64,000 nucleotides of DNA from Chitinivibrionales bacterium (GTDB taxonomy: Bacteria > Fibrobacterota > Chitinivibrionia > Chitinivibrionales > JANQEN01): NCBI GenBank assembly GCA_028278335.1, contig JANQEN010000217.1, positions 1-64,000 on the forward strand. The letters are read 5' to 3'. The notes under the pieces were generated by a model. The model was not told the DNA's origin. It saw nothing but the letters and a program-made list of their open reading frames with translations, and ran no database searches. Positions within the stretch are counted from its first letter, which is position 1. Each line of letters begins with the position of its first letter. The translations under genes and the position numbers were made by a program. Of this stretch, positions 44,966 through 55,354 are shown piece after piece.

Positions 44966-47900
44966 GTGGATTATACTGGTAGGATTATGCGCTTGTGTTT
45001 TATTGGGAACCTTCTTTTTTGTAAAAAGATCGCTTAAGAAAAATAGAAACATAGAGCAATTGTTGGTTCAGTATGTGGCACCCTTAGTAGGCGGTGCCTT
45101 TGATGTTGAGAACATTGACATCGGTATTTTTTCTGTGCACCTGTCTGGTGTCAAGGTCGCCATTCCTCTAAAGTCTTTTCAGATTAATGTCACCAATATT
45201 AAAATAGGGTTTTCTCTTTTTGAATTCATTCGCACCCGAGGAGATGTTACCCGCAGCATCGATAAGGTGATATTTGTTGACCCGACGATTGAATTCGCGT
45301 TTTCTAACCTGGATGCAATTACTGATACATCTACAACTACAGGTCAAAGCTCCAGTTTTACCCCGGTTCCTATTAAAGATATTCTTATTCAAAACTGCCG
45401 AATATTTCTAAACGCAGGGCAACAGGAAAGAACTGCTTTGGGAGAAGGACTCACTGGTCGACTCTATGGACGAGATGGTGCCATTCTCTTTGATCTTACT
45501 GGTCGTTTTGGCTCTGTAAAGAAAAATGTTTTTCTCTCTGGAGAGTTTGATACACAAAAAAAACAACAGCACCTCTCAATACGGTTGGCAAAGGCTCATA
45601 TAAAGAAACCCATACAGTTTAATACTCTCACCTTGAATAATGGGGTCCTGGATGGCGTATGCGAATTTTTCTTTACCGATACAACCTTTCCAGAAAACAT
45701 AGAGGCTCATGGGGCAATCACTGTTGATGAAGGCGTTGCGTCACTTTTTTCTATTGATAGTGCCATTCATGATATAACAATGCAGTGCTCTTTAAAGGAA
45801 GATAGGGTGGCCATTGACACACTATTCGCTGCATGGCAGGGGGCTTCGATCACTGGAAAGGGAGATGTTGCTTTTTCCCAAAAACAACCCAGTAGCTGTT
45901 ACGTACGCATAGACGGTATGGACATTTCCCAACTTTCTAAACAATCTGAGAGACAATCGTCCGTTGTTAGTGGTGTTGGGTGGGTTGAGGTCTTTGGCAA
46001 CAATAGGAATAGAAATCATGAGTTTGTGACCGATATTGTGGTTAGTGGATTTACCGCCTTTGGATCACCCTTCAACACTATTGCTGGACGCTGTCGAATA
46101 GGAATGACTCAAACTGTTGTAGACACGCTCTTTGTCAAGCATCGACAATTTCGTGCTGGGGCTTCCGGTGTTTTAAATTATGCAAAAACACCGATAACCT
46201 ACTCTTTTACTATTGATGGAGAAAGTGACCTCTCTTCCATTAGGGATGATTTCTCTGGTACAGCGTCTATCAATGGGTCAATAAGAGGACTTGACGAAAA
46301 GTATACGACAAATATGACTATAAGGGGAGATTCTCTGTCGCTCTATAGAATTCCCTGCGGTAATCCAACCTTTACTTTAAAAAACATCGGATCTAAGATT
46401 TCTATTTTAAGTGAGAAATCTTCCAATAGCACACTCCTACTTTCTGGAGAGATTGATAGTCTCACCTCTGAGACACCACAATGTGATCTGTCCTTTTCTA
46501 TAGCACCATCTGTAATTCGTCAATTTATCAGTGGGATGAGCGATAAAAAAAAGATTGTCCTAGATAGTGTTGATTTTTCTGGTACCCTCAAGGGACCCCT
46601 CATGACCCCAAACATTCGTGGGAGAGTATTTGCTCAAAGCGGATTATTTAAGGGGGGAGCACAAATAGAATTAGATACCAGAGCAGATAATAAACCCTTT
46701 CTATGGCGTGTAAGAAGCCAGAACGTTTCGGTTGCAGACTCTGCGTATTTCTTTATGGCTCACGGCCTTTTGCAGCATGATACCCTGACTATTTCCTCCT
46801 GTACCTTTCTTGACACAGTGCAGTGCTCTGGCATCATTTTGTTGGGTGATTCGGGAGCGCTTGATTTGTCCGGTGTTTTTCAATCGGTCTCTCTTAAGGC
46901 GCTCAATCAATTCGCCTTTAATGGTACTCCTGTTGTTGAAAATGGGATTCTCCAGGGAACCTTTCGACTACAGGGACCTATACAGAGTCCAAAATCGACT
47001 ATGCAATTCAGTCTTCGGCAAGGCTCTTTTTCCGGGATATCCTCTTTAAACACTGACGTCGTTTGTCATGGTACCGGGAGTCAGTTTACTGTTTCTCCCT
47101 TTGTCATTCGTAAAGATAAGAGAATCTTAATTTCTATTGATACCATATCAAATAGTGGGCACCTCACCCTTTCAGGTTCTTTTAAGGAGGTTGCCATTGG
47201 GGAATTGCTTAAAAAGGGCATTGAGGAAGATTTTACCTTATCCGGTCTGGTATCGGGGAAATTTAGTACGGCCAGCACGGGCTTTCCCATCTCCATATCG
47301 ATGTTCTCCAAGGAGATCGTATTTAATTCTTGGAAACTTGATTCAGTTACTGCTGGCTTGAGTATTACTGAGAAGGGTGTTTCGATTGATACCCTTTTAG
47401 CCTCAGATTCGACTCGGTCAACCTGCATAGCCAAGGGAGTCGTACCCTGGCCTTTTTTCAATAACAGTGAGGAGGATCACGATACTCTTCGTGGTTCACT
47501 CAAGGTATCCGGTGATCTTTTGGCCTCTTTAGAACGACACTATTACTCTCCTGTGGGTGGTCACGGGAAGGGTTCTATCAACATACAATTTTTCGTTGCT
47601 GCTGATGAGTGGCATTTTGAAGAGGCCGAGGCCTCTATACCCTCTGGTCTTATGACAATAAACCCCTTTGTTCCAGATCATGCAAAGGAGGTCTCCTTTT
47701 CTGCATCAATGGATGACTCCTCTAAACTTCACTTTGATTTAAGAGGGAGAATAAATCGGAAACCGGTGCGAATTTTTAGCAGTCATGATGTGCCAAAAGG
47801 GTTTGAATCAATTACTATTGGCAATATTGATTGTGGTGTGATTGCTGTGAGCACACCAAAAAATGGTATTCACATATTTATGCCAGGATTCATGGAGCGA

Positions 47901-49040
47901 GGTACTGTTGTAGAGGTCGACTTTGCACCCATAGCACCTTTTAAGCAGTTTGCCCTCTCTGGACCTATGGAACGATTAAAGATCAATGGCACCTGGATAA
48001 TACATAATACTGAGTTTACCTTTCCCTTTTTAGAGGATGAACCGCCACCTATGGAGGAAGACCCGTTCCCCTATATCACCTGGAATCTCAATGTGAAGGC
48101 GGGAAACAGAAATGTGATCTATTACTTCAATGTGGGAGCAAAAAAACGAAGACTCATCCGGTTTGTTGAATGCTATGTGGATCCCTCCCACACAATCAAA
48201 ATTCGAGGTCGAGAGTATGATGGGACCTTTAAGCTCTATGGAAGCTTAGCCTCCTATAGGGGCTATGCCTTTTATGGAAAAACTTTTAATAGGAATTTTA
48301 AGCTGGAGCTTGATTTCTTTCCCATTAAGAATGACATGGGTCCTGGATTCAATAATATGCCAATCATTGAGGGTTCTGCCGAGGCATTTTCCGATAGTTC
48401 CCGCTATGATCGAATAACCTTAACCGTATTGACCAGAGATTCTTTAACCGGGGTGTTGCGTGAACGGGGGCGATTTAAAGATATTGCCTTCCGTGTTTCC
48501 TCAGATTATGAGGAGATCCCCGGAGAGTCAGAAAAAGATTTCTATCGTGAGGCGGGACTCAATTTTATCACCCTTAAAGGAGCGGGGGAGATCGTCTCCG
48601 ATTTTGGCGACCAATATTTACAGCGTTATCTTTTACAGCGATTGGAGAGAAAGCTGGCTCGAAGAGTCGGTCTTGATGTAATCAGTTTTGAAACTTCCAT
48701 TGCTTCAAATTATTTTAATTACTTTTATAACAATCGAGATAATTTTGATGATCTATCTGAACAGTGGGGATACCTAGCATTTGCCAATGTAGGGCTTACC
48801 TTGGGAAGATATTTCTTTCGAGATAAATGGTTTTTAAAATGGAGGACCGAGCTAATCCCCCGAGATATGATATTGAATCCAGAGCATAATATTGGCTTAG
48901 AGTACCAGCCAATGGAATATTTTTGGATGGATTTTAATTACGGTTTTTATCGATATGAAAATCTCTTTCAATCAAACCCTAAGGTTCGGATGCAGCTTCG
49001 AGTACCCATTGGAAAATTTAGAGATGCGATGAATTTCTAA
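44952..49040 (+). CDS. tamB: Translocation and assembly module protein TamB (DUF490)
   Basis: 1362 residues. One N-terminal helix (about 8-24) anchors it in the inner membrane; the rest is a very long beta-rich periplasmic rod, ending in a DUF490 domain (about 1000-1362, with F-R-V-S-S-D-Y-E, R-L-E-R-K-L-A-R-R-V-G-L-D and a barrel-like end). TamB-class proteins bridge the envelope and carry phospholipids or assist outer-membrane protein insertion. Placed directly before bamA, a common arrangement where BamA doubles as partner. No TamA is seen here. Confidence 0.88.
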   Translation: MKPRKWIILVGLCACVLLGTFFFVKRSLKKNRNIEQLLVQYVAPLVGGAFDVENIDIGIFSVHLSGVKVAIPLKSFQINVTNIKIGFSLFEFIRTRGDVTRSIDKVIFVDPTIEFAFSNLDAITDTSTTTGQSSSFTPVPIKDILIQNCRIFLNAGQQERTALGEGLTGRLYGRDGAILFDLTGRFGSVKKNVFLSGEFDTQKKQQHLSIRLAKAHIKKPIQFNTLTLNNGVLDGVCEFFFTDTTFPENIEAHGAITVDEGVASLFSIDSAIHDITMQCSLKEDRVAIDTLFAAWQGASITGKGDVAFSQKQPSSCYVRIDGMDISQLSKQSERQSSVVSGVGWVEVFGNNRNRNHEFVTDIVVSGFTAFGSPFNTIAGRCRIGMTQTVVDTLFVKHRQFRAGASGVLNYAKTPITYSFTIDGESDLSSIRDDFSGTASINGSIRGLDEKYTTNMTIRGDSLSLYRIPCGNPTFTLKNIGSKISILSEKSSNSTLLLSGEIDSLTSETPQCDLSFSIAPSVIRQFISGMSDKKKIVLDSVDFSGTLKGPLMTPNIRGRVFAQSGLFKGGAQIELDTRADNKPFLWRVRSQNVSVADSAYFFMAHGLLQHDTLTISSCTFLDTVQCSGIILLGDSGALDLSGVFQSVSLKALNQFAFNGTPVVENGILQGTFRLQGPIQSPKSTMQFSLRQGSFSGISSLNTDVVCHGTGSQFTVSPFVIRKDKRILISIDTISNSGHLTLSGSFKEVAIGELLKKGIEEDFTLSGLVSGKFSTASTGFPISISMFSKEIVFNSWKLDSVTAGLSITEKGVSIDTLLASDSTRSTCIAKGVVPWPFFNNSEEDHDTLRGSLKVSGDLLASLERHYYSPVGGHGKGSINIQFFVAADEWHFEEAEASIPSGLMTINPFVPDHAKEVSFSASMDDSSKLHFDLRGRINRKPVRIFSSHDVPKGFESITIGNIDCGVIAVSTPKNGIHIFMPGFMERGTVVEVDFAPIAPFKQFALSGPMERLKINGTWIIHNTEFTFPFLEDEPPPMEEDPFPYITWNLNVKAGNRNVIYYFNVGAKKRRLIRFVECYVDPSHTIKIRGREYDGTFKLYGSLASYRGYAFYGKTFNRNFKLELDFFPIKNDMGPGFNNMPIIEGSAEAFSDSSRYDRITLTVLTRDSLTGVLRERGRFKDIAFRVSSDYEEIPGESEKDFYREAGLNFITLKGAGEIVSDFGDQYLQRYLLQRLERKLARRVGLDVISFETSIASNYFNYFYNNRDNFDDLSEQWGYLAFANVGLTLGRYFFRDKWFLKWRTELIPRDMILNPEHNIGLEYQPMEYFWMDFNYGFYRYENLFQSNPKVRMQLRVPIGKFRDAMNF

Positions 49041-49136
49041 AAAAAGGACAATTTTTTAAATATACCTTCGTATTAGATACCATGATGGCGATTGACAACC
49101 CTGAAACTCAACGACAATAAGACGTTCGGAGAATTG

Positions 49137-51410
49137 ATGTATAAAAAGTTATTTTACACCTCTGTTTTAACCCTGGTCATTGTATGTGTAAACTCCTACG
49201 GTAAAATATTGGATACTCTAGTAATAGAGGGACTTTCCATAAATAAACCTGCGGTTGTACTAAATAATCTTCCCTTTCAGAAGGGTAAAGAGTTTTCCAC
49301 AATGGATATTCAACGATCCATAAAAACACTCTATCACTTAGGACTTTTTAAAGATATTTCACTATTCGTTACAGAGGAGACTGACACCTCTGCATCGCTG
49401 CTTTTAAAAATTGAAGAGTTCCCCCAATGTGAGGCCGTAGAGTTTTCTGGCTTTAAAAAAATCAAGGAGGATGAGCTTGAAGAGGAGGTGTCACTACGAA
49501 AAGGCTGGTCCATTAGTGATGCTCAAATTCATGAGAATATCAAGATTTTAAAACAACTCTATGCAGAGAAGGGCTACCTCCTGGCTGAAATTGAGGCTGA
49601 TCTTATAGAGACTAAAGTTCCTGGAAACGTCATTATTAAATTTAAGATCAAAGAGGGTAAAAAGGTCCGGATTAAAAGTATTCTTTTGTCTGGAAACAAA
49701 GCCTTTTCTGAGAAGAAGTTAAAAAGAAAGCTCAAGACCAAGGAAAAAAAGCTTTTCAGTAGTGGCGAATATGATGAGGAGAAATTCAAGCTTCATAAAG
49801 ATAGCTTGCTTACCTATTATCACGACAAGGGTTATCTCGATGCAAAAATTGACCGTGATAGCGTATGGTATGGAAAAAATAAGCGTGACATCTTTATTCA
49901 AATAAACATTGTTGAGGGTACACGCTACTATGTTGGCGATTTCTACTTCACCGGTAATAAAATTTTGGAGAAGGAGCATTTAGCCAATCAAACCAATACC
50001 ATGAAAAAGGGGAAACATTTTAGTAAAAAGAAGTTTGATATGACTAAAATGCTCATCTCCAATGCCTATCGTGAGGAAGGATATCTATGGGTTGGTGTCG
50101 AGGATAGACCTAATTATCGGGGCGATACTATTGATATTACCTTTACCATTACTGAAGGACGTCCTGCTATTGTACGCAAAATTGACATTAAGGGAAATAC
50201 CAAAACGCGAGAAAAGGTGATTCGTCGAGAGCTGCAACTTTTTCCCGGTCAGAAGTATCGTCAATCGCGTATGGAAAGAAGTATGCGTGAGGTCATGGTG
50301 CTTCAATACTTTGAGAATGTTTCACCCGATCTTCAACCCAATGAAGACGGGACTATAGATTTGGTTTTTGATGTTGTGGAAAAGGACAATATTGGTCAGT
50401 TTTCTGCAGGTGCGCAATTTAGTCAGCTAGAGGGATTTGGCGGAAACTTTAGTATTGCTATTCCCAATTTTCGTGGAGCAGGAGAGCTCTTAGATGCGAC
50501 TGTGGAGATATCAAAATATTCAAAACGATTCTCTCTCGGCTTTGTAGAGCCCTGGATATTCAACTCACCAACCAGTTACTCGGTATCTGCTACCTATTGG
50601 AATAGCACCTATTGGCAAAGAAATTATCAGCAGACCTATCTTTTGCAGAGCCTCAGGAGGCGGTTGAAATGGCCCGATGATTTCTTTTATGCTACATTAG
50701 GGTATCACATCGGTTATCAGAAGGATGATCGTTCTCTGCCTTCTCAGAAAGTTATTAATAATAAGGGGTTTTATATTCTTAAGGAAGGAATTCTAAGCAA
50801 GGTACGATTTAGTATCGAGCGTGATGATCGTGACAACCGTCTCTTTCCAACGCGGGGTTCTTTTTTCTCAACAACCGCATGGATTGCGGGACTTGGCGGT
50901 GATTTTAAATATGTCAAAGGTATTGCTGAGTATCAAACCTATTTTCCTTTATTCTGGAAATTTGTCTTAGGTGCTCGTTCGAAGTTTGGACTGCTCGATG
51001 GATTTAAGGGAAACAAATACATTGATACCTATGACCTCTTTGCCGCAGGTGGAATCTATGGTGTGGATGGTGTGATCAGAGGATATGCGGAGCGAGCCTT
51101 TGGACAACGGAATAGCCGAGGCTTAGCTATGCTTACCTTTACTGGAGAGCTTCGCTTTCCCATTCTTGAGCAACAATTATATTTAGCAGCTTTTTCTGAT
51201 GCTGGTAATGTCTGGGACGCCTTTGAGGATATTGATCTTAAGGACCTTTATCCCGGTGTTGGAGCAGGATTTAGACTCAATCTTCCAATGGTGGGACTTA
51301 TTGGGTTTGATTTTGCTTGGGGATTGCGAAAAGCAGGCTCAGGAAATCCTCATTTTGGTAAGGAGATTAATGGGTTTCAACCCAGCTTCACCATGCAGCG
51401 AGGATTTTAG
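49137..51410 (+). CDS. bamA: Outer membrane protein assembly factor BamA
   Basis: 757 residues from ATG 49137, chosen for GGAG five bases upstream and a clean signal peptide; the TTG at 49092 is rejected. Five POTRA domains (about 25-420: e.g. I-K-S-I-L-L-S-G-N-K-A-F-S, V-R-K-I-D-I-K-G-N-T-K-T-R) precede a 16-strand barrel with R-D-D-R-D-N-R-L-F-P-T-R-G and the V-R-G-Y loop equivalent (V-I-R-G-Y). The chain ends in M-Q-R-G-F. It inserts beta-barrel proteins such as the candidates at 5.7-8.2 kb. Confidence 0.94.
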   Translation: MYKKLFYTSVLTLVIVCVNSYGKILDTLVIEGLSINKPAVVLNNLPFQKGKEFSTMDIQRSIKTLYHLGLFKDISLFVTEETDTSASLLLKIEEFPQCEAVEFSGFKKIKEDELEEEVSLRKGWSISDAQIHENIKILKQLYAEKGYLLAEIEADLIETKVPGNVIIKFKIKEGKKVRIKSILLSGNKAFSEKKLKRKLKTKEKKLFSSGEYDEEKFKLHKDSLLTYYHDKGYLDAKIDRDSVWYGKNKRDIFIQINIVEGTRYYVGDFYFTGNKILEKEHLANQTNTMKKGKHFSKKKFDMTKMLISNAYREEGYLWVGVEDRPNYRGDTIDITFTITEGRPAIVRKIDIKGNTKTREKVIRRELQLFPGQKYRQSRMERSMREVMVLQYFENVSPDLQPNEDGTIDLVFDVVEKDNIGQFSAGAQFSQLEGFGGNFSIAIPNFRGAGELLDATVEISKYSKRFSLGFVEPWIFNSPTSYSVSATYWNSTYWQRNYQQTYLLQSLRRRLKWPDDFFYATLGYHIGYQKDDRSLPSQKVINNKGFYILKEGILSKVRFSIERDDRDNRLFPTRGSFFSTTAWIAGLGGDFKYVKGIAEYQTYFPLFWKFVLGARSKFGLLDGFKGNKYIDTYDLFAAGGIYGVDGVIRGYAERAFGQRNSRGLAMLTFTGELRFPILEQQLYLAAFSDAGNVWDAFEDIDLKDLYPGVGAGFRLNLPMVGLIGFDFAWGLRKAGSGNPHFGKEINGFQPSFTMQRGF

Positions 51411-51501
51411 CTCTGTTGACCTTTTTATCCTTGGGTAAAGGATTCGGTTCGTTAACATTTGTTGATGTACCAAATATTAACCTGAAAAATTGTTTTTAGA
51501 C

Positions 51502-51523
51502 ATGACAGCTTTTTAGCTGTCAT
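51502..51523. other. Perfect 9-bp hairpin upstream of skp
   Basis: ATGACAGCT (51502-51510), TTTT loop, AGCTGTCAT (51515-51523). No T-run follows on either strand, so it is not a usual Rho-independent terminator. It sits in the leader between bamA and skp and might stabilise or regulate the skp-lpx transcript. Confidence 0.5.
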
Positions 51524-51591
51524 TGAATATTAAAATAGGAAATTTAATAACTAATTAATACATGTCCGCTGAGATGAAAGGAGGTTTTACC

Positions 51592-52113
51592 ATGGTAAAA
51601 TCTTTAAAAATTCAATATGTAGCTTTGGCACTTTTAAGTCTTGCTTCACTCCTATTTGCTGAGTTGAAGATTGGGTACATTAACTCTGAGAGAATTCTTG
51701 CAGAGTATCAAGGTACCAAGGATGCCTCAGAAAAGTTTCAGAAACAGGTTGCCAGATGGGAGCAGGAAGCATCGGATCGTCAAAAAAAGATTCAAGAGAT
51801 GCAGGAGCAATTGGAGAAGCAGAGCCTACTCTTAAGCGCGGAACGTAAAAAGGAGATTGAGAGCACCATAGAAAAGGAATCTATCGAGCTGAGGAACTTT
51901 GTGGCTAAGATCAATGGTCAAGAGGGTGACATGGCAAAGAAATATGCTGAGCTGGTAAAACCGATTGTAGAGAAGATAAATAAGATTCTTGATAAAATGG
52001 CAAAGGACGAGAACTACGATTTTATTATGGACACTCGGGGAGGTCTGGTTTACGGTAAAAAGGCCTACGACTTGACAGAGAAGGTCCTCCAAATTTTAAA
52101 TAGCGAGAAGTAG
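51592..52113 (+). CDS. skp: Periplasmic chaperone Skp/OmpH
   Basis: 173 residues from ATG 51592, preceded by a strong GGAGG; the upstream ATG at 51562 lacks one. A signal peptide (about 1-21) ends at L-L-F-A-E. The mature chain starts I-G-Y-I-N-S-E-R-I-L, typical of OmpH, then forms long helical arms rich in Lys/Glu/Gln and a closing Y-D-F-I-M-D-T-R. It holds unfolded outer-membrane proteins for BamA, encoded just upstream. Confidence 0.9.
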   Translation: MVKSLKIQYVALALLSLASLLFAELKIGYINSERILAEYQGTKDASEKFQKQVARWEQEASDRQKKIQEMQEQLEKQSLLLSAERKKEIESTIEKESIELRNFVAKINGQEGDMAKKYAELVKPIVEKINKILDKMAKDENYDFIMDTRGGLVYGKKAYDLTEKVLQILNSEK

Positions 52114-52118
52114 CCTCG

Positions 52119-53147
52119 GTGAAACTATCAAAGATTGCCGAAGTTCTTGCCTGCGAAGTGTCTCCCGAGGCAAAAGATCTTGACATAGAAAATATTGCCT
52201 CTGTTGGGCTGGCTCAGAAAAACAGTATTACCTTCCTCTCTGACCCAAAGTATAAAGATAGTCTGGAAACATGTCTGGCACCAGCTGTTATTGTTAAAAA
52301 GGGTGTGTCTGTTACTGGAAAAACCAGCCTTGAGGTAGATGACCCTTACCTTGGATATGCTTTGGTTGCTCAACTTTTTGAGGACACTACTCCGATTTTT
52401 GGCACCGGTGTGCATCCAACCGCTATTATTGATTCTACTGCAAAACTGGAATCTTCTGTGTGCTGCGGCCCAGGGAGTGTTGTTGGCAAAGACTGTCGCA
52501 TAGGTAAAGATACCATACTGGGTGCCAATGTTGTTATTGAGCCCGGTGTTACTATTGGTAATGACTGTCGAATAGACTCGGGAACAATTGTTCGTCGGGA
52601 TTGTCAAATAGGCAATCGTGTCATTATTCAATCTGGATCAATTATTGGAAGCGAGGGCTTTGGTAATGCTCTAAATAAAGGAGTGTTTGTCCGAATTCCC
52701 TGCTTCGGTACTGTGGTTATTGAGGATGAGGTAGAGATCGGTGCAAATGTTACCATAGATCGAGGAAATTTCGAACCGACCATAATTAAAAAGGGCGTTC
52801 GTATAGACAATTTAGTTCAAATCGCTCACAATGTTGAGGTCGGAGAAAACACAGCTATGGCTGCTCAGGTTGGTATTTCTGGGAGCACCAAGGTCGGTAA
52901 GGGTGTGCTTCTGGCAGGTCAGGCTGGTTTTGTTGGTCATATAACCATTGGTGATGGAGCCTTTGTTGGCGCCAAGGCTGGTGTGAGTAAGAGTGTGGCG
53001 CCCGGTGAAAAGGTCACCGGCTATCCAGCCCGTGATCTTATGAAGACCCGTCGCATTGAAGCGGCACAACTTTATTTGCCTCAGATACAAAAAGAGGTTA
53101 AGCGGCTTCGAAAAGAGATTGAAGCATTAAAGCAAGAAAAAAAGTAA
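52119..53147 (+). CDS. lpxD: UDP-3-O-acylglucosamine N-acyltransferase
   Basis: 342 residues, GTG start five bases after skp. An N-terminal uridine-binding domain (1-100, S-I-T-F-L-S-D-P-K-Y) is followed by hexapeptide repeats forming a left-handed beta-helix, with the catalytic histidine in Q-I-A-H-N-V-E. It adds the second 3-hydroxyacyl chain in lipid A synthesis using acyl-ACP. A C-terminal coiled segment (about 315-342) is normal for the family. Confidence 0.93.
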   Translation: MKLSKIAEVLACEVSPEAKDLDIENIASVGLAQKNSITFLSDPKYKDSLETCLAPAVIVKKGVSVTGKTSLEVDDPYLGYALVAQLFEDTTPIFGTGVHPTAIIDSTAKLESSVCCGPGSVVGKDCRIGKDTILGANVVIEPGVTIGNDCRIDSGTIVRRDCQIGNRVIIQSGSIIGSEGFGNALNKGVFVRIPCFGTVVIEDEVEIGANVTIDRGNFEPTIIKKGVRIDNLVQIAHNVEVGENTAMAAQVGISGSTKVGKGVLLAGQAGFVGHITIGDGAFVGAKAGVSKSVAPGEKVTGYPARDLMKTRRIEAAQLYLPQIQKEVKRLRKEIEALKQEKK

Positions 53148-53180
53148 CATTCATAATTTGATTTGAAGGAAATAGGTATA

Positions 53181-54536
53181 ATGGCAGTACAGCATACCAT
53201 AAAAGAGAGTGGCTCTTTAACTGGTGTTGGTTTACACACTGGAGTCGAAGCAACCGTTACTATGCACCCCGCACCAGAGAACTGGGGAATCCGGTTTGTT
53301 CGGACTGATACTCCCGAGCCAGTAGAAATCCTTGCAGATATCGATAATGTTGTGGATAACTCCCGCGGGACCGCCATTGGGTCTGGCGATGTGCGTATTT
53401 ATAGTATTGAGCATATCATGTCTGCGCTCGCTGCCTTAGAGATTGATAATTGCAAAGTTGAGGTTAATGCACAAGAGGTGCCACTTATGGATGGTAGTGC
53501 AATGCCCTTTGTAAAATTGATTCAGGGGGTGGGTCGACAAAAACAAGAGGCGAAACGGGAGTTTATCGTTATTGACAAACCGCGATGGCTCTATGACAAA
53601 GATGAGACTGCAATCAGTGTGTTTCCTTCAGACACTTTTCATGTCACACTTGGTATTGATTATAAGAATCCCGCCTTAGGAGCTCAACACACAACACTTT
53701 TTAAGCTCAATGAATACGTTGAACAGTTTGCTTCGGCCCGAACCTTCTGCTTTCTTTCGGAGATTGAAAAACTACGTGAAGAGGGCCTTATTAAGGGTGG
53801 TTCTATAAACAGTGCGGTGGTTGTTCAAGATATACCCTTAACGGATGAGCATCTTAACTATCTTCGAGAACTCTTTAATGAGGAAGGTCCCTTGGAGATT
53901 GGTGAAAATGGCTTTTTAAATAATACCGAACTACGATTTCCCAATGAACTCTGTCGACATAAAGCAGTAGACTTAATTGGCGATCTCTATCTTCTTGGTA
54001 AACCAATTCAGGGGCATATCTTCGGGATTCGCACCGGCCATGCCGCTAATATAGAATTGGCAAAAAATATCCGTAAACATATAAAAAAGCAAGCCAAAGA
54101 GCTTTTGGTGGATCATAAAAAGATTCTTGAATTATTGCCCCATCGCTATCCCTTTCTGTTGGTTGATCATGTGCTTGATATTGAGCCAGGCGAGAAAATA
54201 GTGGCCACAAAAAATGTCTCCTTTAATGACAACTTTTTTCAGGGGCATTTCCCGGGGAATCCTATTATGCCCGGGGTGTTACAGGTTGAGGCTATGGCAC
54301 AAGCTGGAGGCATCATGGCATTGTATGGTGCCGAGAATGAAAAGGATAACGCCATGCTCTTTTTAGGTATTGACAAAACACGATTTCGCGGCCAAGTGCG
54401 CCCTGGTGATATCTTACGGATTGAGGTAGAGACACTTCATCGAAGAAGAAGCACCATTCGCCTTTTGGGAAAATGCTTTGTCAAGGACACTCTTGTTTGT
54501 GAAGCCGAGTTAATGGCAATGATTGGAAAGAAATAG
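53181..54536 (+). CDS. lpxC/fabZ: LpxC-FabZ bifunctional fusion
   Basis: 451 residues from ATG 53181 (GAAGGAAAT upstream). Residues 1-300: UDP-3-O-acyl-GlcNAc deacetylase with zinc ligands H78, H260 and D264 and catalytic H286 (T-G-H-A-A-N). Residues 310-451: 3-hydroxyacyl-ACP dehydratase with H321 (L-P-H-R-Y-P-F) and E370 (L-Q-V-E-A-M-A-Q). The fusion joins the committed lipid A step to the competing fatty acid step; it is known from Bacteroidetes and related FCB bacteria. It may also be the dehydratase source for the 23-30 kb operon, which lacks one. Confidence 0.94.
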   Translation: MAVQHTIKESGSLTGVGLHTGVEATVTMHPAPENWGIRFVRTDTPEPVEILADIDNVVDNSRGTAIGSGDVRIYSIEHIMSALAALEIDNCKVEVNAQEVPLMDGSAMPFVKLIQGVGRQKQEAKREFIVIDKPRWLYDKDETAISVFPSDTFHVTLGIDYKNPALGAQHTTLFKLNEYVEQFASARTFCFLSEIEKLREEGLIKGGSINSAVVVQDIPLTDEHLNYLRELFNEEGPLEIGENGFLNNTELRFPNELCRHKAVDLIGDLYLLGKPIQGHIFGIRTGHAANIELAKNIRKHIKKQAKELLVDHKKILELLPHRYPFLLVDHVLDIEPGEKIVATKNVSFNDNFFQGHFPGNPIMPGVLQVEAMAQAGGIMALYGAENEKDNAMLFLGIDKTRFRGQVRPGDILRIEVETLHRRRSTIRLLGKCFVKDTLVCEAELMAMIGKK

Positions 54537-54560
54537 ACACTTTAAAAAGGTAATCTCCCT

Positions 54561-55346
54561 ATGCCTACAATTATTCATCCCAACGCTCATGTTGATTCAA
54601 CCACGCAATTAGGAGAGAATGTCTCTGTTGGTTCCGGTGCTGTGATTGAGGGGGATGCACAAATTGGTGATGGTTGTCAGATTGGATCGAATGCTTTTGT
54701 TGGCGAACACACAACTCTTGGAAGAGAGTGTAGACTCTTTCATGGCGCAGTTGTAGGAAGCATTGCTCAGGATTTAAAATATCAGGGTGAAGACGTTGTC
54801 TGTGTTGTTGGAGATCGAACTGTATTTCGGGAATACTGTACTATAAATCGTGGAACCAGTGCCAGTGGTGAAACGGTTATTGGTAATGATTGTGCCTTTT
54901 TAGCTTACTGTCATGTTGGCCATGATAGCTATATCGGCAATAATGTGGTTGCCTCAAATACATTAAATATTGCCGGCCATGTGACGGTAGGAAACAATGT
55001 GTGGTTTGGCGGTGTCGTTGCTGTGCATCAATTCTGTCATGTAGGTGATCATGCTTACCTTGGTGCATACTCAAAGGTGGTCAAGGATGTTTTGCCCTTT
55101 GCACTCGTTGGTGGTGGCGTTGAAACGTTAAAGATTAGTGGTATTAATAAAGTTGGTTTAGAGCGGCGCGGATATGATGAACCGAGGCGTCGTAAGATTC
55201 TCAATGCCTACAAAGAACTCTTTTTACGTAAAAAAAATCTTTCTGAAGCTGTTGAGTTGCTTGAGCAATCGCATCCTGCAGATGATGATATTGGATTGCT
55301 TACGGCATTTATAAAAAAATCTCAACGGGGTATTTACCGCATGTAG
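54561..55346 (+). CDS. lpxA: UDP-N-acetylglucosamine 3-O-acyltransferase
   Basis: 261 residues. Hexapeptide repeats from about 5 to 190 build the beta-helix; the catalytic histidine lies in Y-C-H-V-G-H-D. The helical C-terminus begins near N-K-V-G-L-E-R-R-G. It carries out the first lipid A step, upstream of LpxC. AAAGG precedes the ATG. It ends the envelope run; lpxB is not in the window. Confidence 0.93.
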   Translation: MPTIIHPNAHVDSTTQLGENVSVGSGAVIEGDAQIGDGCQIGSNAFVGEHTTLGRECRLFHGAVVGSIAQDLKYQGEDVVCVVGDRTVFREYCTINRGTSASGETVIGNDCAFLAYCHVGHDSYIGNNVVASNTLNIAGHVTVGNNVWFGGVVAVHQFCHVGDHAYLGAYSKVVKDVLPFALVGGGVETLKISGINKVGLERRGYDEPRRRKILNAYKELFLRKKNLSEAVELLEQSHPADDDIGLLTAFIKKSQRGIYRM

Positions 55347-55354
55347 TAACCCTT

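Noticed and set aside
51502-51523. Rho-independent terminator after bamA
   Set aside because: The hairpin is perfect but lacks a following T-run on either strand.
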